Positions 1 to 7,646 of a stretch of DNA of 37,116 nt are shown piece by piece. This DNA comes from Candidatus Uhrbacteria bacterium. GTDB lineage: Bacteria; Patescibacteriota; Patescibacteriia; JACQRZ01. The notes under the pieces were generated by a model. The model was not told the origin of the DNA. It made no database searches and saw nothing but the letters and a program-made list of their open reading frames with translations. Position 1 is the first letter of the stretch. Every line of letters starts with the position of its first letter. The stretch spans positions 1 through 37,116 of the forward strand of contig JACQSA010000018.1 of NCBI GenBank assembly GCA_016206145.1, written 5' to 3'. The translations under genes were made by a program, and so were the position numbers.

Positions 1-23
1 ATTGAACACAAAATGTGTTCAAT
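1..23. promoter_or_regulatory. perfect inverted repeat at window edge
   Basis: Bases 1-10 and 14-23 are exact reverse complements around a 3-nt centre (11-13). The repeat may extend beyond the window. It overlaps a possible GTG start at 15 and ends just before the ATG at 30, so it could be an operator or a hairpin in the flippase leader. No T-tract follows, so it does not look like a complete intrinsic terminator. Confidence 0.5.
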
Positions 24-29
24 AAATAT

Positions 30-1448
30 ATGTCCTTAGGCCATAAAATCATTCTCAATACAGGCTTCCAGATTTTTGCCAGAATTGTAAGTACTCTATT
101 GGCGGCTATTACTCTTGGACTTTTAACGCGTTACCTAAAACAAGAGGGGTATGGCGCCTTTACTATTGCCACCACATTCCCCCAATTCTTTGGAGTGTTC
201 GCTGATTTTGGGCTTTCCCTTATCGGCATTCAAATGATTTCCGAGGCTGGAGGAAATCACGCACGGAATTATCATGCAATTTTCACCCTTCGATTCGTTG
301 TTACATTGCTATGCACTCTTCTTGCGCCTCTTGTTGCATTGTTTTTCCCTTACCCAATGATAGTCAAGTTTGGCATTGCGATTATTTCGGTAAGCATCTT
401 TCTTTCTTCGCTCATTCAAATATCCACAATCCAATTCCAAGTAAACCTCGCGATGGCAAAACCGATGATCGCAGAAATCGTAAGTAAAATTTTTCTTATT
501 GTCGGCATCGGCATCGCAGTAATTTGGCAAGCAGATCTTTTATTTATTCTCTGGCTTATAGTGATCAACAATCTGATTCAATTATCATTGTTGCTTTTTT
601 GGAGTAATCGTTACTGTCGTCTGCGCTTTGTATGGGACATTCGTCTGTTCACAGAAATAGTAAGGCGTTCATGGCCTATCGGGCTTTCCATCATCTTTAA
701 TCTTGTATATCTCAAAGTAGATACTATTATTCTCTCGCTTTACTATCCTCGAGAGATAGTCGGGGTGTATGGCGGGGCATATAAGGTATTTGAAGTTCTT
801 GTTACTTTCCCGGGAATGTTTATGGGGATTGCGCTCGCGAGCTTTTCTCGCTCGTGGTCAGGGGGCGACAGGATTTCCTTTCAAAGATACTTCCAAAAAA
901 GTTTCGACTTTATGATGCTCTCTGCGCTACCTATTGTGATCTTTACTCCATTCGTTTCGCGTCCTCTCTTAAAAATTCTCCTCGGACAAGACTTTGAAGC
1001 ATCCGGAGAAATCTTAAACATCTTAACGATCGCAGCGGGATTGGTGATTATAGGATCTTTCTTTGGACATTTGATAAATGTAATCCATAAACAGAAAGTC
1101 ATGTTGGGGGGGTATGCGGCAGGAGCACTTCTGGGACTTATTGGATACGTTATCACCATACCTATCTTCTCTTACTGGGGAGCGGCATGGATGACAGTAG
1201 GTGTGGAGCTTCTTGTACTGATCGCGAGTGCTTTTATATTCCTTCGCAGTACGAAAATCTCTATCAATTTTGGATCAACAAAACGAATACTGATCGCAAC
1301 ACTTACTGCTGCCCTTTTTCTTGGGATATTCTCTTCATTACCGACTATTGTCACTCTGCTTATAGCGTGCGCCATCTATACCGGAACTCTCTACCTTTTT
1401 GGCGTAATACCGAAAAATCTTGTCCATGAACTGTTCAGAGGACGCTAA
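30..1448 (+). CDS. Wzx/MurJ-like polysaccharide flippase (MOP superfamily)
   Basis: This is an integral membrane protein of about 470 residues made almost entirely of hydrophobic helices (roughly 12-14 segments). It resembles the oligosaccharide flippases that move lipid-linked sugars across the cytoplasmic membrane. The N-terminal stretch with GFQIFARIV and LGLLTRYLKQEGYGAF is typical of the family, in which a Gly-rich helix is followed by a Y/F-G-x-F motif. An in-frame TGA at 3-5 limits the start. GTG at 15 lies inside a palindrome, so the ATG at 30 is preferred. No Shine-Dalgarno is visible. The cargo cannot be told from sequence. Upstream genes, perhaps glycosyltransferases of a surface polysaccharide locus, lie outside the window. 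Confidence 0.8.
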   Translation: MSLGHKIILNTGFQIFARIVSTLLAAITLGLLTRYLKQEGYGAFTIATTFPQFFGVFADFGLSLIGIQMISEAGGNHARNYHAIFTLRFVVTLLCTLLAPLVALFFPYPMIVKFGIAIISVSIFLSSLIQISTIQFQVNLAMAKPMIAEIVSKIFLIVGIGIAVIWQADLLFILWLIVINNLIQLSLLLFWSNRYCRLRFVWDIRLFTEIVRRSWPIGLSIIFNLVYLKVDTIILSLYYPREIVGVYGGAYKVFEVLVTFPGMFMGIALASFSRSWSGGDRISFQRYFQKSFDFMMLSALPIVIFTPFVSRPLLKILLGQDFEASGEILNILTIAAGLVIIGSFFGHLINVIHKQKVMLGGYAAGALLGLIGYVITIPIFSYWGAAWMTVGVELLVLIASAFIFLRSTKISINFGSTKRILIATLTAALFLGIFSSLPTIVTLLIACAIYTGTLYLFGVIPKNLVHELFRGR

Positions 1449-1481
1449 TTCGAAGAAACCGCCACGGTAACCACACAGCTC

Positions 1482-1510
1482 TTGCCTTTTCCCAAGCCCT
1501 CTGCTAGGAT
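1482..1510 (+). promoter_or_regulatory. sigma70-like promoter of rpsF operon
   Basis: TTGCCT (1482-1487) and TAGGAT (1505-1510) are separated by exactly 17 nt. Transcription would start near 1517, leaving about a dozen untranslated nucleotides before the rpsF ATG at 1530. Both hexamers match the E. coli consensus at 4 of 6 positions. The assignment is by pattern only. Confidence 0.5.
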
Positions 1511-1529
1511 GAGCGATATATTTTCTGCT

Positions 1530-2111
1530 ATGAATCATTACGAAGTACTCGCTATTATCACAAGCACTCTTGCAGATACTGAGGTGCCGTCTGCGATTGT
1601 AAAAATTGAAGAAACACTCAAGAAACATGAGTGTACTATCCACTATTCTCAAAACCTTGAACGCCGGAAGTTGGCATATCCGATTGCCCACCAACAATAC
1701 GGATCGTATGCGTTAATCGAGTTTGATTGCGCGCCCGAGCATATCGGGAGCCTTGAGCACGATTTTCGCCTTGCTCCTGAACTTCTTCGTCATGTGATAG
1801 TAAAACGTTCTGAGGTTGGAAAACCGCGGCCACTATTTAAAGAGGTAGAAGCTTCCTTCACAGAAAAACGGCCTGCTCGAAAAGAGATAAAAACCGTAAG
1901 TCTTGATGAGGCGCTACAAACTGTTGAACAAGAAACAAAAGAAGCGCAGAAAAATCCCGCACATGCACAAGAATCTTCTGTCCAGCCATTACGCGAAGAT
2001 CTTATGGCGGCGCAACCCGGAAGCCCCGACATATCACAGCCGCTAAGTGACGAGGATCTCGAAAAACAATTGAATGACAAGCTCGCCGAAATTCTCAAAG
2101 ATGGAATTTAA
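1530..2111 (+). CDS. rpsF: 30S ribosomal protein S6 with long C-terminal extension
   Basis: S6 binds the central domain of 16S rRNA as a heterodimer with S18, which is encoded two genes downstream. The N-terminal ~95 residues (NHYEVLAIITS, then an RRKLAYPI motif and the YGSYALIEF strand) form the S6 ferredoxin-like domain. The frame is open upstream, but the family N-terminus (M-x-H-Y-E) and the promoter position point to the ATG at 1530. The protein is 193 residues, well above the common 95-135. The extra ~95 residues are charged, rich in Glu, Gln, Lys and Ala, and probably disordered. It is the first gene of rpsF-ssb-rpsR-efp. No Shine-Dalgarno precedes the start. Confidence 0.93.
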   Translation: MNHYEVLAIITSTLADTEVPSAIVKIEETLKKHECTIHYSQNLERRKLAYPIAHQQYGSYALIEFDCAPEHIGSLEHDFRLAPELLRHVIVKRSEVGKPRPLFKEVEASFTEKRPARKEIKTVSLDEALQTVEQETKEAQKNPAHAQESSVQPLREDLMAAQPGSPDISQPLSDEDLEKQLNDKLAEILKDGI

Positions 2112-2127
2112 AAAATAAAATCCTTCT

Positions 2128-2592
2128 ATGGACTTAAATAAAGTGATGATTATCGGTCGAGTTACTAAAACTCCGGAATTACGCTCCACGCCCTCAGGAC
2201 AAAGCGTAACGACATTTAATGTTGCTACGAATCGTTCTTATACTGATTCCTCAGGACAGAAGCAAGAAAAAGCAGAGTTTCACAGCGTAGTTGCATGGGG
2301 TAAACTTGCTGAAATCTGTAGCCAATATCTTACGAAAGGACGCCGGGTGTATATCGAAGGCCGTCTTCAAACTCGTGATTGGGTAGGACAAGATGGATTG
2401 CGGCGCTACTCAACAGAAACCATTGCCGAAAACATGATTATGCTTGATGCGCCGTCTGGAGCAAGCGGTATGTCTTCAAGACGAGGAGAAACTCCCACTG
2501 CCGCCGCCAGCTCAGACTTTATGACAGACACAAACGATGGCGGTCAACCACCACAACAAGTAGAGCAGACGATTGAAGAAATTCCATTTTAA
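2128..2592 (+). CDS. ssb: single-stranded DNA-binding protein
   Basis: SSB coats single-stranded DNA during replication, repair and recombination. Residues 1-110 are the OB-fold: [17 protein letters not shown] at the start, then FNVATNRSY, the [12 protein letters not shown] strand and a [11 protein letters not shown] strand. A short Gly/Ser/Gln-rich linker leads to the acidic tip EEIPF, matching the family's C-terminal peptide that recruits partner proteins. The length of 154 residues is normal. It lies between rpsF and rpsR, the classical bacterial order, 16 nt after rpsF. The start is preceded by pyrimidines (CCTTCT) and not by a Shine-Dalgarno. RecA is encoded nearby on the opposite strand. 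Confidence 0.96.
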   Translation: MDLNKVMIIGRVTKTPELRSTPSGQSVTTFNVATNRSYTDSSGQKQEKAEFHSVVAWGKLAEICSQYLTKGRRVYIEGRLQTRDWVGQDGLRRYSTETIAENMIMLDAPSGASGMSSRRGETPTAAASSDFMTDTNDGGQPPQQVEQTIEEIPF

Positions 2593-2603
2593 TATATCTT
2601 TCT

Positions 2604-2846
2604 ATGGCCGTACGACAAACAAGAAAAACACAGCAATCAAGAAAACCGCGTGAATGTTTTTTTTGTAAAAATATCAATACTGAAATAGATTATAAAGATG
2701 TTGCACTTCTAAGACGATTTATTTCTTCGTACGGAAAGATAGCTCCACGGAAACGAAGCGGAGTATGCGCAAGCCATCAAAGAAAACTTTCACTTGCTAT
2801 CAAACGAGCACGCATCATGGCTCTCCTGCCATTTGTAATCCAATAA
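2604..2846 (+). CDS. rpsR: 30S ribosomal protein S18 (cysteine-containing form)
   Basis: S18 pairs with S6 on the small-subunit platform. The 80-residue protein has the family core [17 protein letters not shown] followed by [15 protein letters not shown] and the basic helix [13 protein letters not shown]. Cysteines in CFFC near residue 18 and in GVCASH near residue 55 mark it as a Cys-containing variant that could bind zinc. It starts 11 nt after ssb with no Shine-Dalgarno (TTTCT precedes the ATG). The usual next gene, rplI (L9), is absent here, and efp follows after 4 nt. Confidence 0.95.
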   Translation: MAVRQTRKTQQSRKPRECFFCKNINTEIDYKDVALLRRFISSYGKIAPRKRSGVCASHQRKLSLAIKRARIMALLPFVIQ

Positions 2847-2850
2847 TCCA

Positions 2851-3420
2851 ATGGCAATATTGCCCACTCTCAACTCTATTCGCGTAGGGGTTACTGTGCT
2901 TGTGCAGGGCGAACCATATCAAGTGTTATGGGCAAATTTCGTCCGTATGCAACAGCGCAAACCTGTCATGCAAACAAAGCTGAGAAATCTCAAGAACGGA
3001 AAAGTTCTTGAAATGAGCTTCAAACCAGGTGACAGTGTGGAAGAGGCGGATCTCCAAAAAAGAAAAAGCAGCTATCTCTACCGTGATGCCAATGGGATTT
3101 ATTTTATGGACGCTGAAACCTATGATTCTGTGCAGATCGATTCTGCTTCTCTCGGCGACCGTATGCTGCTCCTGCAAGAAGGGATGTTGGTAGATATCCT
3201 TTTCTTTAACGATTCTCCTATTAGCGTAAGTCTTCCGCCAAAAATTGACCTCAAAGTTACTTCAGCTCCACCGCCTATCAAGGGCGACTCTGCAAGTAAT
3301 GTAACAAAAAGCATAACCCTTGAGACGGGCCTTACACTTCAAGTTCCTCTTTTTATTAAAGAGGGAGATATGATACGCATCAATACGGATTCACTCGAAT
3401 ACGTAGAGCGAGTAACCTAA
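2851..3420 (+). CDS. efp: elongation factor P with atypical tip loop
   Basis: EF-P binds between the ribosomal P and E sites and relieves stalling at polyproline stretches. The 189 residues cover the KOW-like N-domain (QGEPYQVLWANF near residues 19-30) and two OB domains. The C-terminal domain keeps GLTLQVPLFIKEGDMIRI. The conserved tip loop that normally reads PGK/RG, with the modified Lys/Arg, is here residues 32-38, RMQQRKP. By alignment the E. coli Lys34 position is Gln35, followed by Arg36 and Lys37. The usual EpmA or EarP modification target is therefore missing or shifted. It is last in its operon and ends 10 nt from the convergent recA. Confidence 0.93.
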   Translation: MAILPTLNSIRVGVTVLVQGEPYQVLWANFVRMQQRKPVMQTKLRNLKNGKVLEMSFKPGDSVEEADLQKRKSSYLYRDANGIYFMDAETYDSVQIDSASLGDRMLLLQEGMLVDILFFNDSPISVSLPPKIDLKVTSAPPPIKGDSASNVTKSITLETGLTLQVPLFIKEGDMIRINTDSLEYVERVT

Positions 3421-3430
3421 GACAGAACCC

Positions 3431-4525
3431 CTAGCTCACGGCTACAGCTTCGCCTGTCGGCGCCTCTTCTGTTTCGTTTTGAGAGGGCACCATTTGAACC
3501 TCTGCGCTTTGTGCAAGCAATTCATTCAAAACATCTGAACGAATCTGAGTAAAAAGCTCTGCATGTTCTTTAAGAAATTGCTTTGCAACCTCTCGACCCA
3601 CACCAAGCCGCGTTTCGCCATACGAGTATGTGTTTCCTGTTTTACTGATCACGCGTTGAGTAACGGCAGTATCCAATAAATCTCCCGAAAGAGAAATTCC
3701 CTCATTATACATGATATCAAATTCGGTTGTCTGAAATGGCGGAGCAACTTTATTTTTGACTACTTTCACTTTTACTCTGCCTCCGATCACTTTGTCGCCG
3801 AGTTTAATCTGAGCTGCTTTGCGCACTTCAATTCGAATAGATGAATAAAACTTAAGCGCTGTTCCACCGGTAGTTGTTTCTGGGTTGCCAAAATATACGC
3901 CAATTTTTTGGCGTGTTTGATTGATAAAAATCACGATTGTTTTTGTTTTTCCAACGATAGCGGTTAATTTTCGAAGTGCCTGCGACATGAGACGGGCCTG
4001 TAATCCCATATGGCTATCCCCCATATCTCCTTCGATCTCTGCCTTTGGTGTAAGGGCTGCTACAGAGTCGATAACGATCACATCAACCGCATTTGAACGC
4101 ACAAGGGTCTCAACGATCTCAAGCGCTTGTTCTCCGTTGTCAGGCTGTGAAATAAGAAGTTCACTTACGTTAATGCCTAGACGCCGCGCGTATTCCGGAT
4201 CCAACGCATGTTCCGCATCAACGAACGCCGCAATACCTCCCAATTTTTGAACCTCTGCAATCACGTGTTGGGTAAGGGTAGTCTTGCCGGAAGACTCCGG
4301 TCCATAGACTTCAATAATACGACCACGCGGCATACCTCCGACGCCTAAAATAATATCAAGGCTCAATACGCCTGTAGAGATGGAGTCCACATTCATTCGC
4401 TTTGCATCACCGAGCTTCATAATCGAACCTTCTCCAAATCGATCGCGAATCTGATCGATCGCTTCTTTTACTGCACGTATTTTTTCTTTGTCTCCCAATC
4501 GCATGTCAACATCATTTTTTGCCAT
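3431..4525 (-). CDS. recA: recombinase RecA
   Basis: RecA forms ATP-dependent filaments on single-stranded DNA for homologous recombination and triggers SOS-type LexA cleavage where LexA exists. The 364-residue protein carries the Walker A motif GPESSGKTT, the strand [17 protein letters not shown] (Walker B), loop L1 ([16 protein letters not shown]) and loop L2 ([10 protein letters not shown]). An acidic tail ends the protein. It is third in an ftsK, rodZ-like, recA run, 20 nt after the rodZ-like gene. No LexA-type operator or separate promoter was recognised directly upstream. Confidence 0.97.
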   Translation of the reverse strand: MAKNDVDMRLGDKEKIRAVKEAIDQIRDRFGEGSIMKLGDAKRMNVDSISTGVLSLDIILGVGGMPRGRIIEVYGPESSGKTTLTQHVIAEVQKLGGIAAFVDAEHALDPEYARRLGINVSELLISQPDNGEQALEIVETLVRSNAVDVIVIDSVAALTPKAEIEGDMGDSHMGLQARLMSQALRKLTAIVGKTKTIVIFINQTRQKIGVYFGNPETTTGGTALKFYSSIRIEVRKAAQIKLGDKVIGGRVKVKVVKNKVAPPFQTTEFDIMYNEGISLSGDLLDTAVTQRVISKTGNTYSYGETRLGVGREVAKQFLKEHAELFTQIRSDVLNELLAQSAEVQMVPSQNETEEAPTGEAVAVS

Positions 4526-4545
4526 ACTCGCTTTTCTGTTTAAGG

Positions 4546-5310
4546 TTAAATTGCGTCTTTTTTCGAAAAGAGTGCGCGCGGAACTTGAGTGCTTCTCGTC
4601 GTGGATTCATCAAACGGTTTTTGAGAGAAAATTACTGTACGCTCTTCGCTGCGGGATTGGCCAAATTTTTTTGCAGCAGTGACAGTGATGACGTTCACTC
4701 CCTCTTGCAGTCCTACCATCTGCCGAAAAACTCCCTCCTCGCTTTTTACCACATGTTCACCGTTGATCGTTACCTGCGCATGGGTATCTACACGGCCAAC
4801 CACCTCGATTGTATTGACGGCGCTGAGCGAATTATTATATGGGCTCACAATCAAAAGCTCTGGCGCGCGCATCATCCGATACCCCAAAAAAACAATATAA
4901 GAAAAACAGGCAGTGGCAATGAGTGCAGTCACGCCGGTGCGTATGATATGCGGAGTTACCCAAAAGTGGGATGCTCGAACTTTTGGCGCCAACGTGGATG
5001 GCGCGTCGTCATCTCGCGCAGAAGCATAAAACGGTTTTGCCGCTCTATACAGTTCGCAGACTTCCTCCCACTCAAACCCTACGTATGTGCTATACATGCG
5101 GAGTACGTTTTTTAAGTATACTTCTTCGCGAAACGCTCCAAATTCATTATTTTCAATACGCTCAAGATGTTTTCTCTGAATCACAAGAGTCCTTGCCACG
5201 TCATCCAGAGTCAATCCATGGGCAAAGCGTGCGGAACGAATATGATCACCAAGCGTACGCACGGTGCGTACTGGCGTACGGGTAAATGTCGCCATATTTT
5301 TCAGTCCCAT
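4546..5310 (-). CDS. RodZ-like transmembrane HTH protein with Ig-like extracellular domain
   Basis: The N-terminal ~75 residues form a HTH of the RodZ type ([20 protein letters not shown], then [14 protein letters not shown]). A linker and one membrane helix near residues 120-143 ([20 protein letters not shown]) follow. A C-terminal domain contains LLIVSPYNN and [18 protein letters not shown]-like strands, resembling Ig/glucodextranase-B-type beta domains. RodZ proteins couple MreB filaments to wall synthesis, but no mreB is visible here, so the role is inferred. Starts are possible at TTG 5337 (overlapping the ftsK stop), ATG 5310 (preceded by AAGG at a good distance) and ATG 5295. I chose 5310. 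Confidence 0.75.
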   Translation of the reverse strand: MGLKNMATFTRTPVRTVRTLGDHIRSARFAHGLTLDDVARTLVIQRKHLERIENNEFGAFREEVYLKNVLRMYSTYVGFEWEEVCELYRAAKPFYASARDDDAPSTLAPKVRASHFWVTPHIIRTGVTALIATACFSYIVFLGYRMMRAPELLIVSPYNNSLSAVNTIEVVGRVDTHAQVTINGEHVVKSEEGVFRQMVGLQEGVNVITVTAAKKFGQSRSEERTVIFSQKPFDESTTRSTQVPRALFSKKDAI

Positions 5311-5333
5311 CTTAACCTTAGTGACAGAATTGT

Positions 5334-7547
5334 TCAAGGGGATAGGTTTTCTCCCTCATTCTGCGCACGAAAACCGTCACTTATTTCCATAGACAAAATC
5401 TCGCGGGGCTTTGCGCCATCAGCAGGACCGATAAATCCTTGCGCTTCGAGTAGGTCAAGAATACGTGCGGCGCGAGCGTACCCCACTTTTAATCGCCTCT
5501 GAAGCAGTGAAGCTGACGCCTTTCCCGCCTGCATAATAACCTCACGTGCATCGTCGAGGAGCGGATCATCATCGCCGCTTCCATCGTTAAAACCTCCGCC
5601 AATACTCGTATCACTTTTAAAACTCGTAATTCCGTCATCATATGTAACCTCGACGTTTTCTTTCAGCGCACCCACGATACGCTCAATCTCAGTATCAGAC
5701 ACATATACGCCTTGCAAGCGTGTGGGCTTGGAAAGTTCAGCAGAAACAAAAAGCATATCGCCCCTCCCCACAAGCCGCTCTGCCCCGGAAGTGTCAAGAA
5801 TAGTGCGAGAATCCATTTGCGATGCCACTGCAAACGCAATACGAGAAGTAATGTTTGCTTTTATCAACCCGGTAATCACATCAACCGACGGACGCTGGGT
5901 TGCGAGCACGAGGTGAATACCCACTGCGCGTGCCATCTGTGCAAGCCGAATAATAAGACTTTCTGCCTCAACGCCAACAGTAACCATAATATCGGCAAGT
6001 TCATCAATAATAACAACGATATAGGGAATTTTTTCAGCTCCCGACATATTGTATGAGGCAATATCACGTTTTCGCGCTCGTGAAAGCAGATCAAACCGCC
6101 TATCCATTTCTGCAATAGTCCATTTCAAAGCATGAATTGATTTTTTTACGTCTGTAATGACGGGGGTGAGAAGATGGGGAATTCCGTTATAACACGGAAG
6201 CTCAACGCGCTTTGGATCTACCATAATAAATCGAAGGTCTTCCTCAGTGTTTTGAAAAAGCAAACCAATAATAAGACTGTTGATACACACTGTCTTGCCG
6301 GACCCTGTAGACCCGGCGATAAGAAGATGAGGCATGCTTGCAAGGCTTGCGATTTTTACGCGACCGCCCACATCTTTTCCAAGAATAACGGAAAGGTTGC
6401 TGGGTCGCTTGCGAAAATCCTCCGATTCCAATGCTTCTTTCATGGAAACCCGGGCAATTTTTTGATTTGGCACTTCAACGCCAACGAGCGACTTTCCCGG
6501 AATGGGCGCTTCGATACGAACCGATTGAGCCGCAAGAGACAATGCAAGATCATTATGAAGCGCGACAATAGAAGAAACCTTAATTCCATCGGCTGGCTTG
6601 AGCGTATATTGCGTCACGGTCGGACCAATATGAATCTCCCCCATTTCCACCGGTATCCCGAAATTTTCCAATGTTTTTTGGATGACAATCTTATTTGCCT
6701 TGATATCTCCGCTTGTCGGTTGGGAATTTACAGATTCCAAAAGATCCAATGAAAGGTGGATTTTGCTTTTCACTTTTGGCGCTAATATCTGTATTGATCC
6801 GTTTTCACTCTTTCCTTCAAAGGAAGGTTTCGGCGGCGACGTCGATAGGTTCTCTTCCTTTATGTTCAGTTCTTTTTTTGAAAAATCAGGTACGGGAGGA
6901 AATGAAGCCTCTTGGTGTTCACGCTCAAATTGTACTTTCTTTTCAGTGTGCAGTTTCCCACTCAAAATCCGGATAATGGCGGCCCACATCACGTGCAGAG
7001 TACTGAAAAGGGATTCCAGAGAAACATTAAGAATAATGAGAAGAGAGCTTGTGCACAATGCAACCAATACAAGCAGTGTCCCCCAAAATCCAAGAACACT
7101 TATGAGCGAATATGCAAAAATAAATCCGATAAGCCCTCCCCCGTCACCCGCACTCGCTTTGAGATATGATTCTTCGGGTAAAAATTGCACATGCCAAAAC
7201 GCAGTGAAAGAAAATAAAAATAACAATGCGCCAAATATAGATATCCATGACAAATGATATTCATTGCGATATCGAAATAATGCCCCTCCCCACAGAATTA
7301 ACAACAGAGGGAATACGTATTTTGCTGCGCCAAAAAAAAGAGAAAGCCCTTGAGAAATGGCATCGCCCGCACGGCCTGCTCCCCCCACAAGGCTCAAAAG
7401 AAAAAGAATGCCTCCGGTAACAAAAAAGATGGCTTGTATCCCTTGGCGTACATGCGGGGTAAGGGCATTCCAAAAATTCTTCGCCGGGTTCAAAGACATC
7501 CTTTTTCTTTGGCGTTCTTCATTTTTCCTCTCTTTGTTTTTTTTCAT
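5334..7547 (-). CDS. ftsK: DNA translocase FtsK/SpoIIIE
   Basis: FtsK pumps chromosomal DNA through the division septum and coordinates segregation. The N-terminal ~190 residues hold about four membrane helices (FFVTGGILFLLSL at 41-53, LLLILWGGALF at 81-91, and others). A variable linker runs to ~270. The motor contains Walker A GSTGSGKT (412-419) and Walker B VVIIDELAD (511-519), with FIMVDPKRVELPCYNGIPHL between. A C-terminal winged-helix gamma domain (661-718, DPLLDDAREVIMQ to KVGYARAARILDLLEAQG) would read KOPS-like polarity sequences. The 737-residue length is typical of CPR and Gram-positive forms. It heads the ftsK-rodZ-recA run, after the rpoC terminator. Confidence 0.96.
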   Translation of the reverse strand: MKKNKERKNEERQRKRMSLNPAKNFWNALTPHVRQGIQAIFFVTGGILFLLSLVGGAGRAGDAISQGLSLFFGAAKYVFPLLLILWGGALFRYRNEYHLSWISIFGALLFLFSFTAFWHVQFLPEESYLKASAGDGGGLIGFIFAYSLISVLGFWGTLLVLVALCTSSLLIILNVSLESLFSTLHVMWAAIIRILSGKLHTEKKVQFEREHQEASFPPVPDFSKKELNIKEENLSTSPPKPSFEGKSENGSIQILAPKVKSKIHLSLDLLESVNSQPTSGDIKANKIVIQKTLENFGIPVEMGEIHIGPTVTQYTLKPADGIKVSSIVALHNDLALSLAAQSVRIEAPIPGKSLVGVEVPNQKIARVSMKEALESEDFRKRPSNLSVILGKDVGGRVKIASLASMPHLLIAGSTGSGKTVCINSLIIGLLFQNTEEDLRFIMVDPKRVELPCYNGIPHLLTPVITDVKKSIHALKWTIAEMDRRFDLLSRARKRDIASYNMSGAEKIPYIVVIIDELADIMVTVGVEAESLIIRLAQMARAVGIHLVLATQRPSVDVITGLIKANITSRIAFAVASQMDSRTILDTSGAERLVGRGDMLFVSAELSKPTRLQGVYVSDTEIERIVGALKENVEVTYDDGITSFKSDTSIGGGFNDGSGDDDPLLDDAREVIMQAGKASASLLQRRLKVGYARAARILDLLEAQGFIGPADGAKPREILSMEISDGFRAQNEGENLSP

Positions 7548-7589
7548 ACGCGATAGAAAAATATAACTTGGCTAGTATATCATAATTGC

Positions 7590-7631
7590 AAGTAAGAAAA
7601 AACAGGAATATGCATATACCATATCCCTGTT
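7590..7631 (-). terminator. rho-independent terminator after rpoC
   Basis: On the minus strand a 12-bp stem (arms 7620-7631 and 7601-7612, one G-U pair) with a 7-nt loop is followed by a T-rich run (7590-7600 read on the minus strand, TTTTCTTACTT). It lies 15 nt past the rpoC stop and isolates rpoBC from ftsK. Confidence 0.8.
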
Positions 7632-7646
7632 CATCAAAATAGTCTT

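Noticed and set aside
3421-3430. Terminator between convergent efp and recA
   Set aside because: Only 10 nt separate the stops and no hairpin or T-tract fits.
4519-5115. 198-codon plus-strand frame over the rodZ-like gene
   Set aside because: Antisense shadow; the minus-strand frame has recognisable HTH and membrane segments.
6174-6752. 192-codon plus-strand frame antisense to ftsK
   Set aside because: Cys- and Asn-rich translation without domains, opposite the highly conserved FtsK motor.
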